Assembly: GCA_003255025.1 (NCBI GenBank)
Contig: QANY01002930.1
Coordinates: 434,001-498,000 of the forward strand
DNA from: Datisca glomerata
Taxonomy: Eukaryota; Streptophyta; Magnoliopsida; Cucurbitales; Datiscaceae
Reading direction: 5' to 3'
DNA length: 64,000 bases
Of this stretch, positions 9,623 to 20,170 are shown piece after piece (the stretch's first letter is position 1; each line of letters opens with the position of its first letter). The translations under genes were made by a program, and so were the position numbers. Under the pieces are notes generated by a model. The model was not told the DNA's origin, searched no databases, and saw only the letters and a list, made by a program, of their open reading frames with translations.

Positions 9623-11736
9623 TGATGGAATCCGCGGTGATGTGCGGCGGAAGACGTGGTGACGTTTTAAAAAAATTTTAAATAATGATAAACGATCGTA
9701 TCATCACAGACCCCAAAGATTAAAACTTTTTAATTAAAAAATACTTTTTCGGATCGGATCTATTATATACATTAAATCTAAAACATACAAAGATATGAAT
9801 TATATCATTTGTAGTCTATCAAGTGTCCTTGCAAATAATGAATTTGTAATCTCACGAACAACAGACTGTGAGATCCACACCAAGATTTTTTAAGTCAATC
9901 GTCAAACAAATTAGGACATGTGTGTGCACGTAGAATAAATCAAAGACAAATTTCAGTCTCTAGATGTATTCAACACATGAGATATAGAGATTTTGGAGAA
10001 GTACTATTATGAGACAAAATTCTGAGAGAATTAAAAAAACTCACAGTGTTTTTTATTTATCTTTAATCACACAATTGCACACTCATTACAGTTGCAACAT
10101 TGTGACCAATAGAATAATATCAATATATATCTTCTAGGTCAATGCTCATAAGGTTTTTTAGAGATTCGCACAGATTGATAAATCAATTACAAATGTGCCA
10201 TTAAAGTGGCAGTCCAATAAGCCGTGTGGCACTGCAGTATACCGTGAAATGTCATAATGTCTCACAGCACTAATGACTCACGGTACCACTGTAGTGTCGT
10301 GAGGCACTACAATGTGTCATATGGCACTATAGTACTCCATGCCAATCTCTAATTCAAAATCAATATGTCATGTGGTAATTTTTTAAATTTTTTATTTATT
10401 TTAATTAGATAAATATCTAAATATCAATTAATTCAAAATTAACTTATTTAATCGCTCAATCAATTATCTTATATACTAATTAAAAATTATATAAACCAAA
10501 TCAAATCATTATCTCATAATGATTTAATATTGTTTAATTTCATAAATCAAATATTCTGTCTCACTTATCAATCAACATAAAATTAATCGATAAAATTATT
10601 TGATTATAATTTCTAAAAATTACATTAAATAATTTAATTAATTAATTATAAATAATTATCTCATAATTATATTTTTACCTCACAAATTTAATTCTTATAG
10701 CAATTTTTGCATGTCTTGAAATTCACACCCTAGATTTCGTAGTACAGAAGTGACTTGGGGACCATGGATCTATAATTCTAAGTTTCAATAAACCAGATTA
10801 TAATTAAACTCTTTAAATAAATAATCTTACTTATTAATTTCATTATTACTCCACTATAAATGTGAAATTCTACTCTTACTAATTACAAAATATATTTATA
10901 GACTATTCTCGTGTAGTCCATTGATATAGTCACTTCATGTAGTTCTGTCCTTCAATTATTGGTTCGTAAATTTAGAACTGATCAAAGTTATCATTTTACC
11001 CTTATAATTACCTCTTGATCCTTAAGTATCATTCATTCACTAGTGAATGATCAATTTATAGTCGTATTATAAATTTAAGCTCAATAATCATTCAGTTTCA
11101 GAATTAATATTTAAGGGAATCAATATACGATTCGTTAGGAAAGCTTGGATTTCAAATCTTGTAAGATACTGTTCTCAGCTATCCATGTCATTGAATCTTC
11201 AAAACAAAAGTCACTAGCATGTCTTACAAACAAGTCTGAACGAGTGAATCAAAAGATCCAGTAGGACATGCATAGGAGTTCATGACTACTCAGGATTCAG
11301 ACTAATCTACATATGATCATTAGTTTTTATGTGTATTAAATCTTCATGATAAATGGTGGTTGATAAAGATATTAATCCACATCGGTCATGTTCTATATAA
11401 TCTAATTATATAAAGTACATTCACTAAGATATCTATCCACATAAATGATACAAATTTAGATCGAATGCATTCATAATGCTTAGTGAATAGTACTAGCAAC
11501 CATTCATTAAAGATTACATACTTTAATATATTATAGACTATTTTATTCATTATCTATGATCTTAATCCTCTTGTACTTATACAAAATCATAGTCACATTA
11601 ATGAATATGAAATTTTCTGATATTCATATATAAATTATTCAATAATAATTCAAAAGAACAAATGTAAGAAATTTAATTTCATTAATTTCATATTAAAAAT
11701 GTCTAAACACGTGCTTTGAGGGCACTATGCCCAACA
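9623..11736 (-). repeat. 3' LTR of a truncated Copia element (about 2.1 kb)
   Basis: Read on the minus strand it begins TGTTGGGCATAGTGCCCTC at 11,736, directly after a polypurine-like tract (GGACAAGTGAAAGAT). It ends CGCGGATTCCATCA at 9623, so the termini are TG...CA. It lies downstream of the Copia reverse transcriptase/RNase H remnant, as a 3' LTR should. At about 10,190-10,350 a short 'ggcact' word repeats in degenerate form. The partner 5' LTR is not in the window. Confidence 0.75.
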
Positions 11737-13690
11737 ATCTTTCACTTGTCCTAAAATAAATGTGGCATCTCTCTCAACCCTATATTTCGCACATGACCCT
11801 CAAACGACTTCGCAGGAAATGTCTTGGTAAATGGGTCAACTAGGTTCTAATCTAACATTATCTCCATAATAGTCAGATCACCTTGGTGTATGATCCAGAC
11901 GGCAACTTTCGACCATCCTTATTTGATTCAGAATCAGTATATCCATTGAGATTCAGGTCTCCGCCGAATAAACAAGCATATAACTTCTCATTCTCTAGAG
12001 ATACTTGAGAATGTGCTTTACTGCAATCTAATATTCTAAACCAGGATTTGATTTAACAACTAATATTTCCTACTACATAACAGATGTCCGGTCTCGTACA
12101 CAACATGGCATACATGAGACTCCCAACGGCTGAAGCATAATGAACCTTTCTAATATTATCTTCCTCTTGAGGTGTCCTATGACACTTCTCCTTGGAAAAG
12201 ATAATTCCTTGTCTGGTCGGTAGTTGACCTTTCTTAGAATTTTTCATAGAGAATTTCTCCAACGTCTTATCAATATAAGATGCCTAAGAAAGTGCCAAGA
12301 GCTTGTTCTTTCTATCTCTTAAGATTTGGATACCTAGAACATAACTGGCATCTCCCAAATCTTTCATTTAGAATTTCTCAGCTAATGACTTCTTTACTTT
12401 TGACAAAGTTTCTACATCATTTCCAATGAGTAGAATATCGTCTACATAAAGAACTAAGATAATCACTATCTTATCTTTGATGTATTTATAAACACAAGGT
12501 TCGTCAACATTTTACTTGAAACTATATGATTTAATAATTTCATCAAAGGTAAGATTCAAGATCTTGATGCTTGCTTCAATCCATAAATAAATTTAAGCAA
12601 CTTGCATACTTTCTGATCTTGTCTCTTTTTCACGAAACCTTCTGGTTGCATCATATAGATTCTTTTTTCAAGATAGTCATTCACAAAAGCTGTCTTGACA
12701 TCCATTTATCATATTTCATAATCTAAACTAGCGGCTATGGATAAAAGGATGCGATTGGATTTTAGTATGGCAATGAGAGAGAATGTCTCTTCATAATCGA
12801 TTCATTCCCTTTGTGTATAGCCTTTAGGTACTAGTCGTGCCTTGAAAGTCTATACTTTCCCATCTGCACCTATTTTCTTCTTAAAGAACCATTTACATCC
12901 AATGGGTCTGACATGTTTAGGTGGATCAACAATTTTGCAGACAGAATTGGAATACATCGATTCCATTTCTTGGTTCATGGCATCTTGTCGTTTCTCCTTA
13001 TCTGGATCTTCCATCGCCTCTGTAAAGGTTAATAGATCGTCCTTATCAATGTCAAAAACTAGGACATATGCCTCTAGTTAATAGCGAATGTGTTATCTTA
13101 CAGCCCTGCCACTACGACGTTACATCGGGGTTTCCTGAACAGGAATAGTGGTTTGTCAATTATCAGTTAATGATGAAGGTGGTCTGATCTCATCTGATGC
13201 TAATTCATCGAGAACTACTTTACTCCGAGGTTTGTAGTTTTTCATATGCCCGTGTTCAAGGAAAGTGACATTTGTCGATACAAACACATTTTGATCATTG
13301 TGACTATAAAAGTACACACCTCTTGTTTCTGGAACCTAACAAACAAATATACAATTTTCATACCTTGAGTCTAACTTTCCAGTCTTGGCTCTAAGAAAGT
13401 GAGCTAGACATCCGCATATACAAAAATGACGCAAACTAGGATTGAAGTCATTCCATAATCTAAATGTGTCTTGCTTACAGACTTAGAAGTCACTACATTG
13501 AAAATCTAAATTTGTTTACCTCTTTTCTAATCGCTATGTTTTCATTATTGGTTTGGGCTACGGGAGCATTTCTGGTGGTTATCTCATTTTCTTCCATAGG
13601 GGTTGCATCTTGAATTTGTGGTTGATTTTTCTTTCTCACATGTTGTTTTTGGTACATACTGGTTTCTTGGCGATGTGTTTAGGCCTCATT
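11737..13690 (-). pseudogene. Copia reverse transcriptase/RNase H remnant, 5'-truncated
   Basis: Minus-strand fragments follow Copia pol order: linker and reverse transcriptase from about 13,650 (MYQKQ, then the 'YTQRE' region near 12,820), the catalytic block at about 12,450 (LYVDDILLIGND), KDLGDASYVLGI near 12,360, and RNase H-side residues near 12,260-12,060 (SAVGSLMYAMLCTRPDICY). Gag, protease and integrase are absent. Multiple stops and frameshifts make it non-functional. The left part (11,740-12,050) is more decayed. The element is cut at about 13,690, where unrelated AT-rich DNA starts. Confidence 0.88.
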
Positions 13691-14890
13691 TGTATTTTCT
13701 GGTGGATATATGTTTATATACTGTGAGTAAATAGATATGTACTAATTCATGAGTAATTATGTGTAGAATTAATCATGAGCGTGCTAACAAACAATAAATG
13801 ACTATATGCTTAGATATTATAGGCATATACTAATTTGTATTCGAAGTCAGAAATGTTGATCACTTAATATATAAGCATATATATATAGTTATATACTTGT
13901 GTGATATAAATTTTTAGAATTATCTAGAGTTTGACAAACCTAATTCAAAGATCTTAAGAACAATACAACAATAGATATATTCACATAATTGGATATATAC
14001 CCATATTATATTATCAAGTACTTCTTTGTATATTAATTTGTCAAACCTGATTATTTTTAGGAATTGGATATTACCAATAATATATTATCCTTAACTTCAT
14101 ACACACTTAGCAAAATAGATTCAACCAGAAATTAGATTAATGACTATAAAATATATCTATTTAATCATATGTTAAACACTGATTAAAATAGATTATAAGA
14201 GAAAGCATAAACAACAACCAATACAGATTTGTTGTACATTTACCGTATAAAGTAGAGATTTGAAAACATATATGAAAACAAATTAAGCTTTGGATGGAAG
14301 CAAAGAGAATCAACGCATAAATACATGTCCAAAGGTTAAATAACACTAGAATTAAGGTTAAATACACGCCTAATTTTCACTTAAGGCTTTGTATCGTCCT
14401 CTCCTATATTGGGAGCCGAGTGAAACCTAACATAACTCATCTTTGCTATTTATACTCAACAATAACCGACAATTCAGAAGATAAGCATATATTTACTGTG
14501 TTTAACAGATACGAATACACACTTGAACAAAAATAAATTCAAACTAATAACACAGATTCAAAACGATGGCTTTAGATTGTACGAAAACAGACTCAAACTG
14601 TAAATAGAAGATATTCAAGCTATAAATATCACTTACAATTGAGATTCGTACAATTTAAACTTTGGGTGGAAGATTCGCGTTAGGATTCTCTGTAGTCTCC
14701 AATCGCCACTGCTGCCTGAAGGTTTTTCTATGTTTGTTATTTTGTTAGGGTTTCTCGATGGGGGTGGTTGCCAAAGCTTTTTTTGTTCTATTAATAATGA
14801 GGGTAGAATTATCTATTCACTATAGTTTGTAGGTTTCAAATATAGCAGCCTTATAATTTTCTATTTGTGCAAAATACTATTTTTTTTGTC
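13691..14890. other. AT-rich non-coding stretch
   Basis: Words such as 'tatatgtttatatact' recall the AT-rich repeat near 4970-5000. The part at 14,640-14,780 is less AT-biased and reads like an untranslated leader on the minus strand (CGAGAAACCCTAACAAAATA, then CGCCACTGCTGCC-type words on the plus strand). No gene could be supported. Confidence 0.5.
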
Positions 14891-14899
14891 ATTTTTTAA

Positions 14900-15700
14900 T
14901 TTATAAAGCCTATAAGATATGTCAAGGGGCTCAAACGTCATTTGGGCTAAAGTTCATAAATCCAGACAAGAGTCAATCGCAGGCCCAAGAACTCCCAAAG
15001 CTTAGCCCAAAGAAAGACCCACACCCATGGGGAGGGGTTTCATACTTCTCTAAAGAAAAAGAGAAGGCCATGAGGCCACCACCGCATCGCTGATCCGAAC
15101 TGTGCCATCCACTTTAATGACGGATCTATCGGCCTCGGTCCCTGGCTCAGACTGAGGCTTACCTAGCTAGACCAGCAAGGTTCGAGTCCTCATCCAAGAC
15201 CGAGGTCATCACAGGTAGTCGAGGCTCATCCTCAGTTCCCATCTATAAAGATCTGCCTTGATTCAAGGAGAGCAGCAACAAGGAGCCTCTCGTACAAGGA
15301 AAATCTTAGTTCCAAAGCAAGAAGACTTGGTAAGCTATAACTTGAGTAATAAACCAAAATGAAAGCTATATGCATGATACATCTCCTTTCCAAAATTCCA
15401 ATCAGAAGGAGCTTTTAGGAGATTCTAATCTCAAAAACCCTTTAAATAGACAGCTTTGATCTCCTCATAAAACTCCTCTTTTGCATACCCTTCTTCTACT
15501 AAAATATTCCGCTGACATGATCGGCATATATATTAAGCTTAACATCACACCGATGTCGAGTTCATACTCCATTTGTTACTTCTCATATTTTTCAGTTCAC
15601 ACACGAATCATCAAGCTACAATTGACAAACGATTTTATGCATCTACGAGATGACGTTTTTTTTTTGAAACAGCGAGATAAAGATTAAGGAGTAGGTGGGA
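14900..15700 (+). repeat. LTR-like remnant, probably Ty3/gypsy
   Basis: This GC-richer island carries features of plant gypsy LTRs: a 'tcatttgggct' and 'gcccaaagaaagaccc' block near 14,940-15,025, duplicated 'accgaggtc/gactgaggct' words, and a promoter-like 'ctttaaatagacagctttga' near 15,440 followed by downstream pyrimidine-rich sequence. No matching second LTR or internal domains are nearby, so it would be a solo LTR or fragment. Exact ends are not defined. Confidence 0.4.
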
Positions 15701-15937
15701 CTTATTCTGGATGGACTGTAGCACCTAATATCCTTAATTTAATTGCGATTATTTTCTTCATCTCAATTAGTTAAGGTTGATGCATAAAACTAAGCTTAAA
15801 AAAACTGCGTTGAAAAAGAAAAACTAAGCACAAACTGAATAATATTACACAATGATTGAATAAAAAACAAGGAAATTACATAATACACCAAAGACAGACC
15901 AACCCAATCCAGCCTTTCACCCTCTTGACCTGACATC

Positions 15938-17241
15938 TTAGAATTCTGCAGTTGGGAGTGGTTCATGGGTGTTTGGGGCAATGAAGAAGGTTTCATAGAC
16001 GACGGCAGCAATGGCGGAGCCGATGAATGGACCAAGCCAATAGACCCAATGGTTGTCCCAAGACCAGCTGACCACAGCAGGTCCAAAGGAAACTGCGGGG
16101 TTCATTGATGCACCATCAAAGGCACCACCAGCCAAAATGTTAGCACCAACTATGAAACCAATTGCGATTGGTGCAATTGTCCCAATGTCTCCTTTCTTTG
16201 GGTCTACCGCCGTAGCATACACAGTGTATACCAAACCAAAGGTCATCACAATCTCAAAAACGACTGCGTTCCAGACTCCCACACCAGATGATAGTGAGAA
16301 AGCAGAGGTTTCCTGCAACAAAATTAACAAATCAAACTCTACTGACTTAAGTTTATTGAATTCAACAATAAAATTTTTTACACGAGAACGTCCGGTGGAC
16401 ATACCACGGAGAAAAAGAAAAAAAAATGAAATTGGACGTATGTTTAGTTTTTACAGAAATATGATTTTTTTCATGGTGAAAATGTTAAGCTGCCCCCTTC
16501 TTAAACTATGGTCTCTAGACATTCTGATGCCATTTGCTAGTCTACAGTTTAGCAAAATATTTTAACTAGACCATATCTAGCACGTACCAAATTCAACATA
16601 AAAGATGTACAACTTAGTGTTTCCCTCTATAAAAAAGATTAAATTCAGTTAAAAAAATAGAATTCCAAAAATGATTTTTTCATTTCTTAATGATCAAAAA
16701 CTATGAATTAGTCTCTTTTTGAATAAAGTATCTAGTGGGAACTGAGAAATTGTCTATACCAATCCCCCGGTGGCGAACTTAAGGAGCAAACAAGCAACTA
16801 CTGAACCAAGCAACTGGGCTATCCAATATAATAAAGTTCTGATGAACGTTATGTGACCCCCAATAAATGCGCCGAAAGTAACAGCAGGATTAACATGTCC
16901 TCCTGATATATTTGCACCGATAGAAACCGCCACAAAGAGTGCAAAAGCATGAGCCAATGCCGCTGCTATGAGACCGGCTGGCGTTGTTGAGCCGCCATCA
17001 GTGAGAAAACCTGAAATTAGTAGCATAAATAAATAATTAGATATAGAACAAAGAACATAGTAACAAAAGGAGAAAAGAGTATGTTAAAATATGATGATTT
17101 ATACTTACTAAAAGTCATGCCCGAGCCTTCGCCAGCAAATACAAAAATAAGCATTGAAATGAATTCAGCAAGAGCTGCTTTTAGAGCGTCTATTTGACTG
17201 AACTCAGCAGAGCTACCGACAGTGATTCTAGAGATCGGCAT
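15938..17241 (-). CDS. TIP1: Tonoplast intrinsic protein, TIP1 type (aquaporin)
   Basis: This is a membrane channel for water and small neutral solutes (TIP1 members also pass urea and hydrogen peroxide), expected in the vacuolar membrane. Three exons join in frame: 17,241-17,109, 17,010-16,760 and 16,312-15,938, with GT-AG introns (donors GTAAGT and GTATAG, acceptors TTTCAG and TTGCAG). The product is 252 residues, a normal TIP length. The start is [10 protein letters not shown], typical of TIP1. NPA motifs lie at 85-87 ([12 protein letters not shown]) and 199-201 ([13 protein letters not shown]). By position the selectivity filter is His65, Ile187, Ala196, Val202, the TIP1 combination. The C-terminus ends [10 protein letters not shown] see no stop or frameshift, so it looks functional. 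Which TIP1 paralogue it is cannot be decided here. Confidence 0.96.
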
Positions 17242-17350
17242 TTATTATTTTCTAGAATTAAATTGTAGCTTCCTTTGCTATTGAACTTAGAATGCTAAGC
17301 TTTAACTTTATTTGAGGTTCTTGCTTGTGGTTCTCATTTCCTATGTTGAA

Positions 17351-17360
17351 TTTATATATA
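17351..17360 (-). promoter_or_regulatory. TATA box of the aquaporin gene
   Basis: The minus strand reads TATATATAAA, about 110 bp upstream of the ATG, a normal plant spacing. Further upstream, ACGT-core motifs (CCACGTGT near 17,491 and GACGTGGC near 17,632) resemble G-box/ABRE sites and may link expression to stress or ABA signals. That link is inference. Confidence 0.6.
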
Positions 17361-17361
17361 G

Positions 17362-18380
17362 CATCCCTAAACATGTTAACGGCCTGGTGACCTGAAAAGC
17401 CGGTTACATCTTATTTTTCAAAGGAGAAAAATATGGTATGCATTTGACAACCAGCCGCCTATTCTTGCCTCCAATCTGTTTTTATGCTGCCACGTGTACG
17501 GATGACGTTGATTGATTTCAGCCGATTAGAAAGCCACGATTAATCATTGCCGACTAATGGGTGGAGAGGTGGGTCCACCAATGATTATTATGGATCTGCT
17601 TGACCGACCATGGGATTGTTTATAGGCCCCATGACGTGGCTACCTTGATTTGTTCGCACTTTGGATGTCATCCACTAATCAACTTATTTATGTTATACTA
17701 GCAACCAATAAATTCTCTTAATTACTTCTACTTGGTGAAGATCATAAAGTTCAAATGTCGATTACGTGATCACGCTCAGATGTTGCATTTTTATTATCGT
17801 AATCATAAACTTCAAATCTCATTTAAATTTATTTAACTTAATAGAATTAACTAAATAGGTACTGGAATTGATAAATCTACGAGATCGTTATGTTCAAGTT
17901 TTTTTATTATCAGTAGAATATGATTAGTGAGAATATAGTAAAGAAAATATATAATAAATATGTTTGGTAATGAGTTGAAATCTTATTTAAATTAATGAGA
18001 ATGCAAGATTAATGAGTTTGATTTGAAATTTTTTTTATTAATAAAATGCTAATTTTCTATTTTATCCTTCAAATATGTAATAGTTAATAATATTTAATTA
18101 AAGCACTATTATAAAAATTATAGAACAAATCATTTGTAAAAAGCAATAGAAACAAAAATATAAGATTTTATGAAAAAAAAACCAAAACCCATTACAAATT
18201 GGGTTTAAATTTTTTTGTTAAAATACCTGCAAAAAAAGTTTACTACACAATCTCACAATGAGAATGCAAGAATACTGCGTTTTGTTTGTAAAAACTTTTT
18301 AATTATTGGATGTAATGGAGAATATAATTTAATTTTTAGTCCTTCAAACATTCTTACATAATATTTAGTTAAATAATATT
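17362..18380. other. Aquaporin upstream region, then AT-rich spacer
   Basis: 17,362-17,700 is the likely promoter region of the minus-strand aquaporin. From 17,700 to 18,380 the sequence is AT-rich, with words such as 'aatgagaatgcaag' (17,996 and 18,257) that occur in plant MITEs. Ends could not be fixed. Confidence 0.45.
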
Positions 18381-18384
18381 TTTT

Positions 18385-20170
18385 TTAAAGCAACAATCAA
18401 ATACAACAACTACAGAGCTTCGTGGAGAACTAAGTGAGCAATGATGTTGGGACAAGATCTCAACCAGCAGAGTTGGCCATCCCGAGACAGACCAAAGCGA
18501 GCTAATTTGTGCACTCCTTCATTACAATTCTTGGAATAAACTTACAAACTAAAGACTCCATAGATTTCAAGAGATATATAAAAGATGTGAAAATCAACCC
18601 CACTTCTAAAATATTTGAAGCATTTTATAAAATGTCATTAATTGCTTGGAGACAATCGGACTCCACAACCTTTATGCTCTAAACATTAATTTTAGCAAAA
18701 CATAAATCTTCTAAAATAGATAAAGCTTGACTGAAAATAACCCATTATTTTGTAAGAAAAGACCCCAATAACAGTCCCCGAAGAATCTCTAAGAAGGCCT
18801 CCCATTCAAACCAGGTGCTCCATCTACATTGAGCTTGAAACACCCCATCTCTGATTTCTTCCAAGTTTTAGCCAATCGAGGTTTGTTTTAATGGCTGAAA
18901 AATTGATGGAATTCGCTGCATTATATTCTTCTAAATATTTTCCAGCCCATGAAACAATATCAAAGCCCTTATAAGAGTCCTCCTTGTGCAACCAGCAATT
19001 ACGGAAGTACCAACAACACGAACACAACAGAGTAATTTTCGTTAAGGAGGGTGAATCAAGGGGCGTCATGAAGGAATTAATAAAGTCCAGCACCTTACTA
19101 TTCTGAAACCTCTTATTTGGTGAGGGGAAAATTGATATTTTATCCCAAACATACCTTATAATCGGGCAATAGAATAATGCATGAATTGTTGTGCCCAATT
19201 TGCCGAGAATTTACAAACTCCCTCCGAACCGATTTTCCACCTCGTCAATAATTTTTTCCACCATCAAGCCATTGTATTGAGATCCGACGAACTGCCTTCA
19301 TCCACACTAGAGATGTCCAACTTGTAACCACTGCGAAGCTTCACCATAAGAAGGATGCATTTTTAGGCACCTCACAAGTTAGGATAGAAGAATTTGGGAA
19401 GTATTTTGGTTTCAACACCTTCCCCACCAACGAATCTGGATGATGGATCAATCGCAACACTTGTTTTGCAAGTAAGGCCTTATTAAAAATCTCCAAAGAA
19501 TGAAAAACCCATACCACCAAGATATTTTGGACAACACATTTTTTATCCCACGCCATCCAATGTATTTTCCGAGAACCATCCAAAGAGCCTCACCAGAATT
19601 TTGCTACTGCTGCCCCAAGATCCTTACACAAAGAAGCCAGAAGACGAAACACATTCATCGCATAAGTGGGTAAAGCTCGCACCACTTCCTTAATAAGGCC
19701 TTCCTTTCCCCCACTGAAAACTGTTTTTCTTTCCAAATATTCATTAATTTCCTGGCCTTGGACATAATAGCATCAAATAAGGCTCTTTTGTTAGTTCCTA
19801 TACAAGCACGGAGCCCCAAATATTTTTCGTGGCAATGAGTTTGTCTAATCCTCAACAGATCGACATGTTTTCTTTGATACTAGTTGGGGTATTTTTGGAG
19901 AAAGTGAGGACATATTTATTTAGGTTCACACTCTCCCGGAAACCACCTCATAAATGCCAAGGATCTTCTTGATTGTTGAGAAATTTTTGCCATCTGCTTT
20001 AGAGAATATCAGGCTGTCATTTACGAACTGTAGGTGAAAAATGGGAGGATTTCTTCGACAAATGCTGGGACAAACAATTTCTCTTTTATTATTTGCTTCC
20101 TAAATCATCAAAGATAAACCTTCAGCACAAATAAGAAATAAATACGGAGAGTTTAATAAGTAGATGTTTG
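18385..20170 (-). pseudogene. LINE (non-LTR retrotransposon) ORF2 C-terminal fragment
   Basis: Minus-strand pieces in order: the end of reverse transcriptase (about 20,040-19,860, FTNDS-type 'SLIFSKADGKNF' region), the connector MRIRQTHCHEKYLGLRACIG (19,855 down), IMSKARKLMNIWKEKQFSVG, then the block at 19,583-19,341 (KIHWMAWDKKCV, FNKALLAKQVLRLIHHPDSL, KYFPNSS). The zinc-binding reverse transcriptase-associated segment and the start of the RNase H-like C-terminus follow at 19,198-18,824 (HALFYCPIIRYVWDKI). Stops and frameshifts occur between blocks. The 5' part of ORF2 and all of ORF1 are missing, the usual 5' truncation of LINEs. A T-rich run on the plus strand near 18,379 may be the old poly(A) tail. 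Confidence 0.85.

Noticed and set aside
16053..16565. 170-codon plus-strand frame over the aquaporin
   Set aside because: It is the antisense shadow of the third aquaporin exon plus intron; the minus-strand product is clearly the real one.
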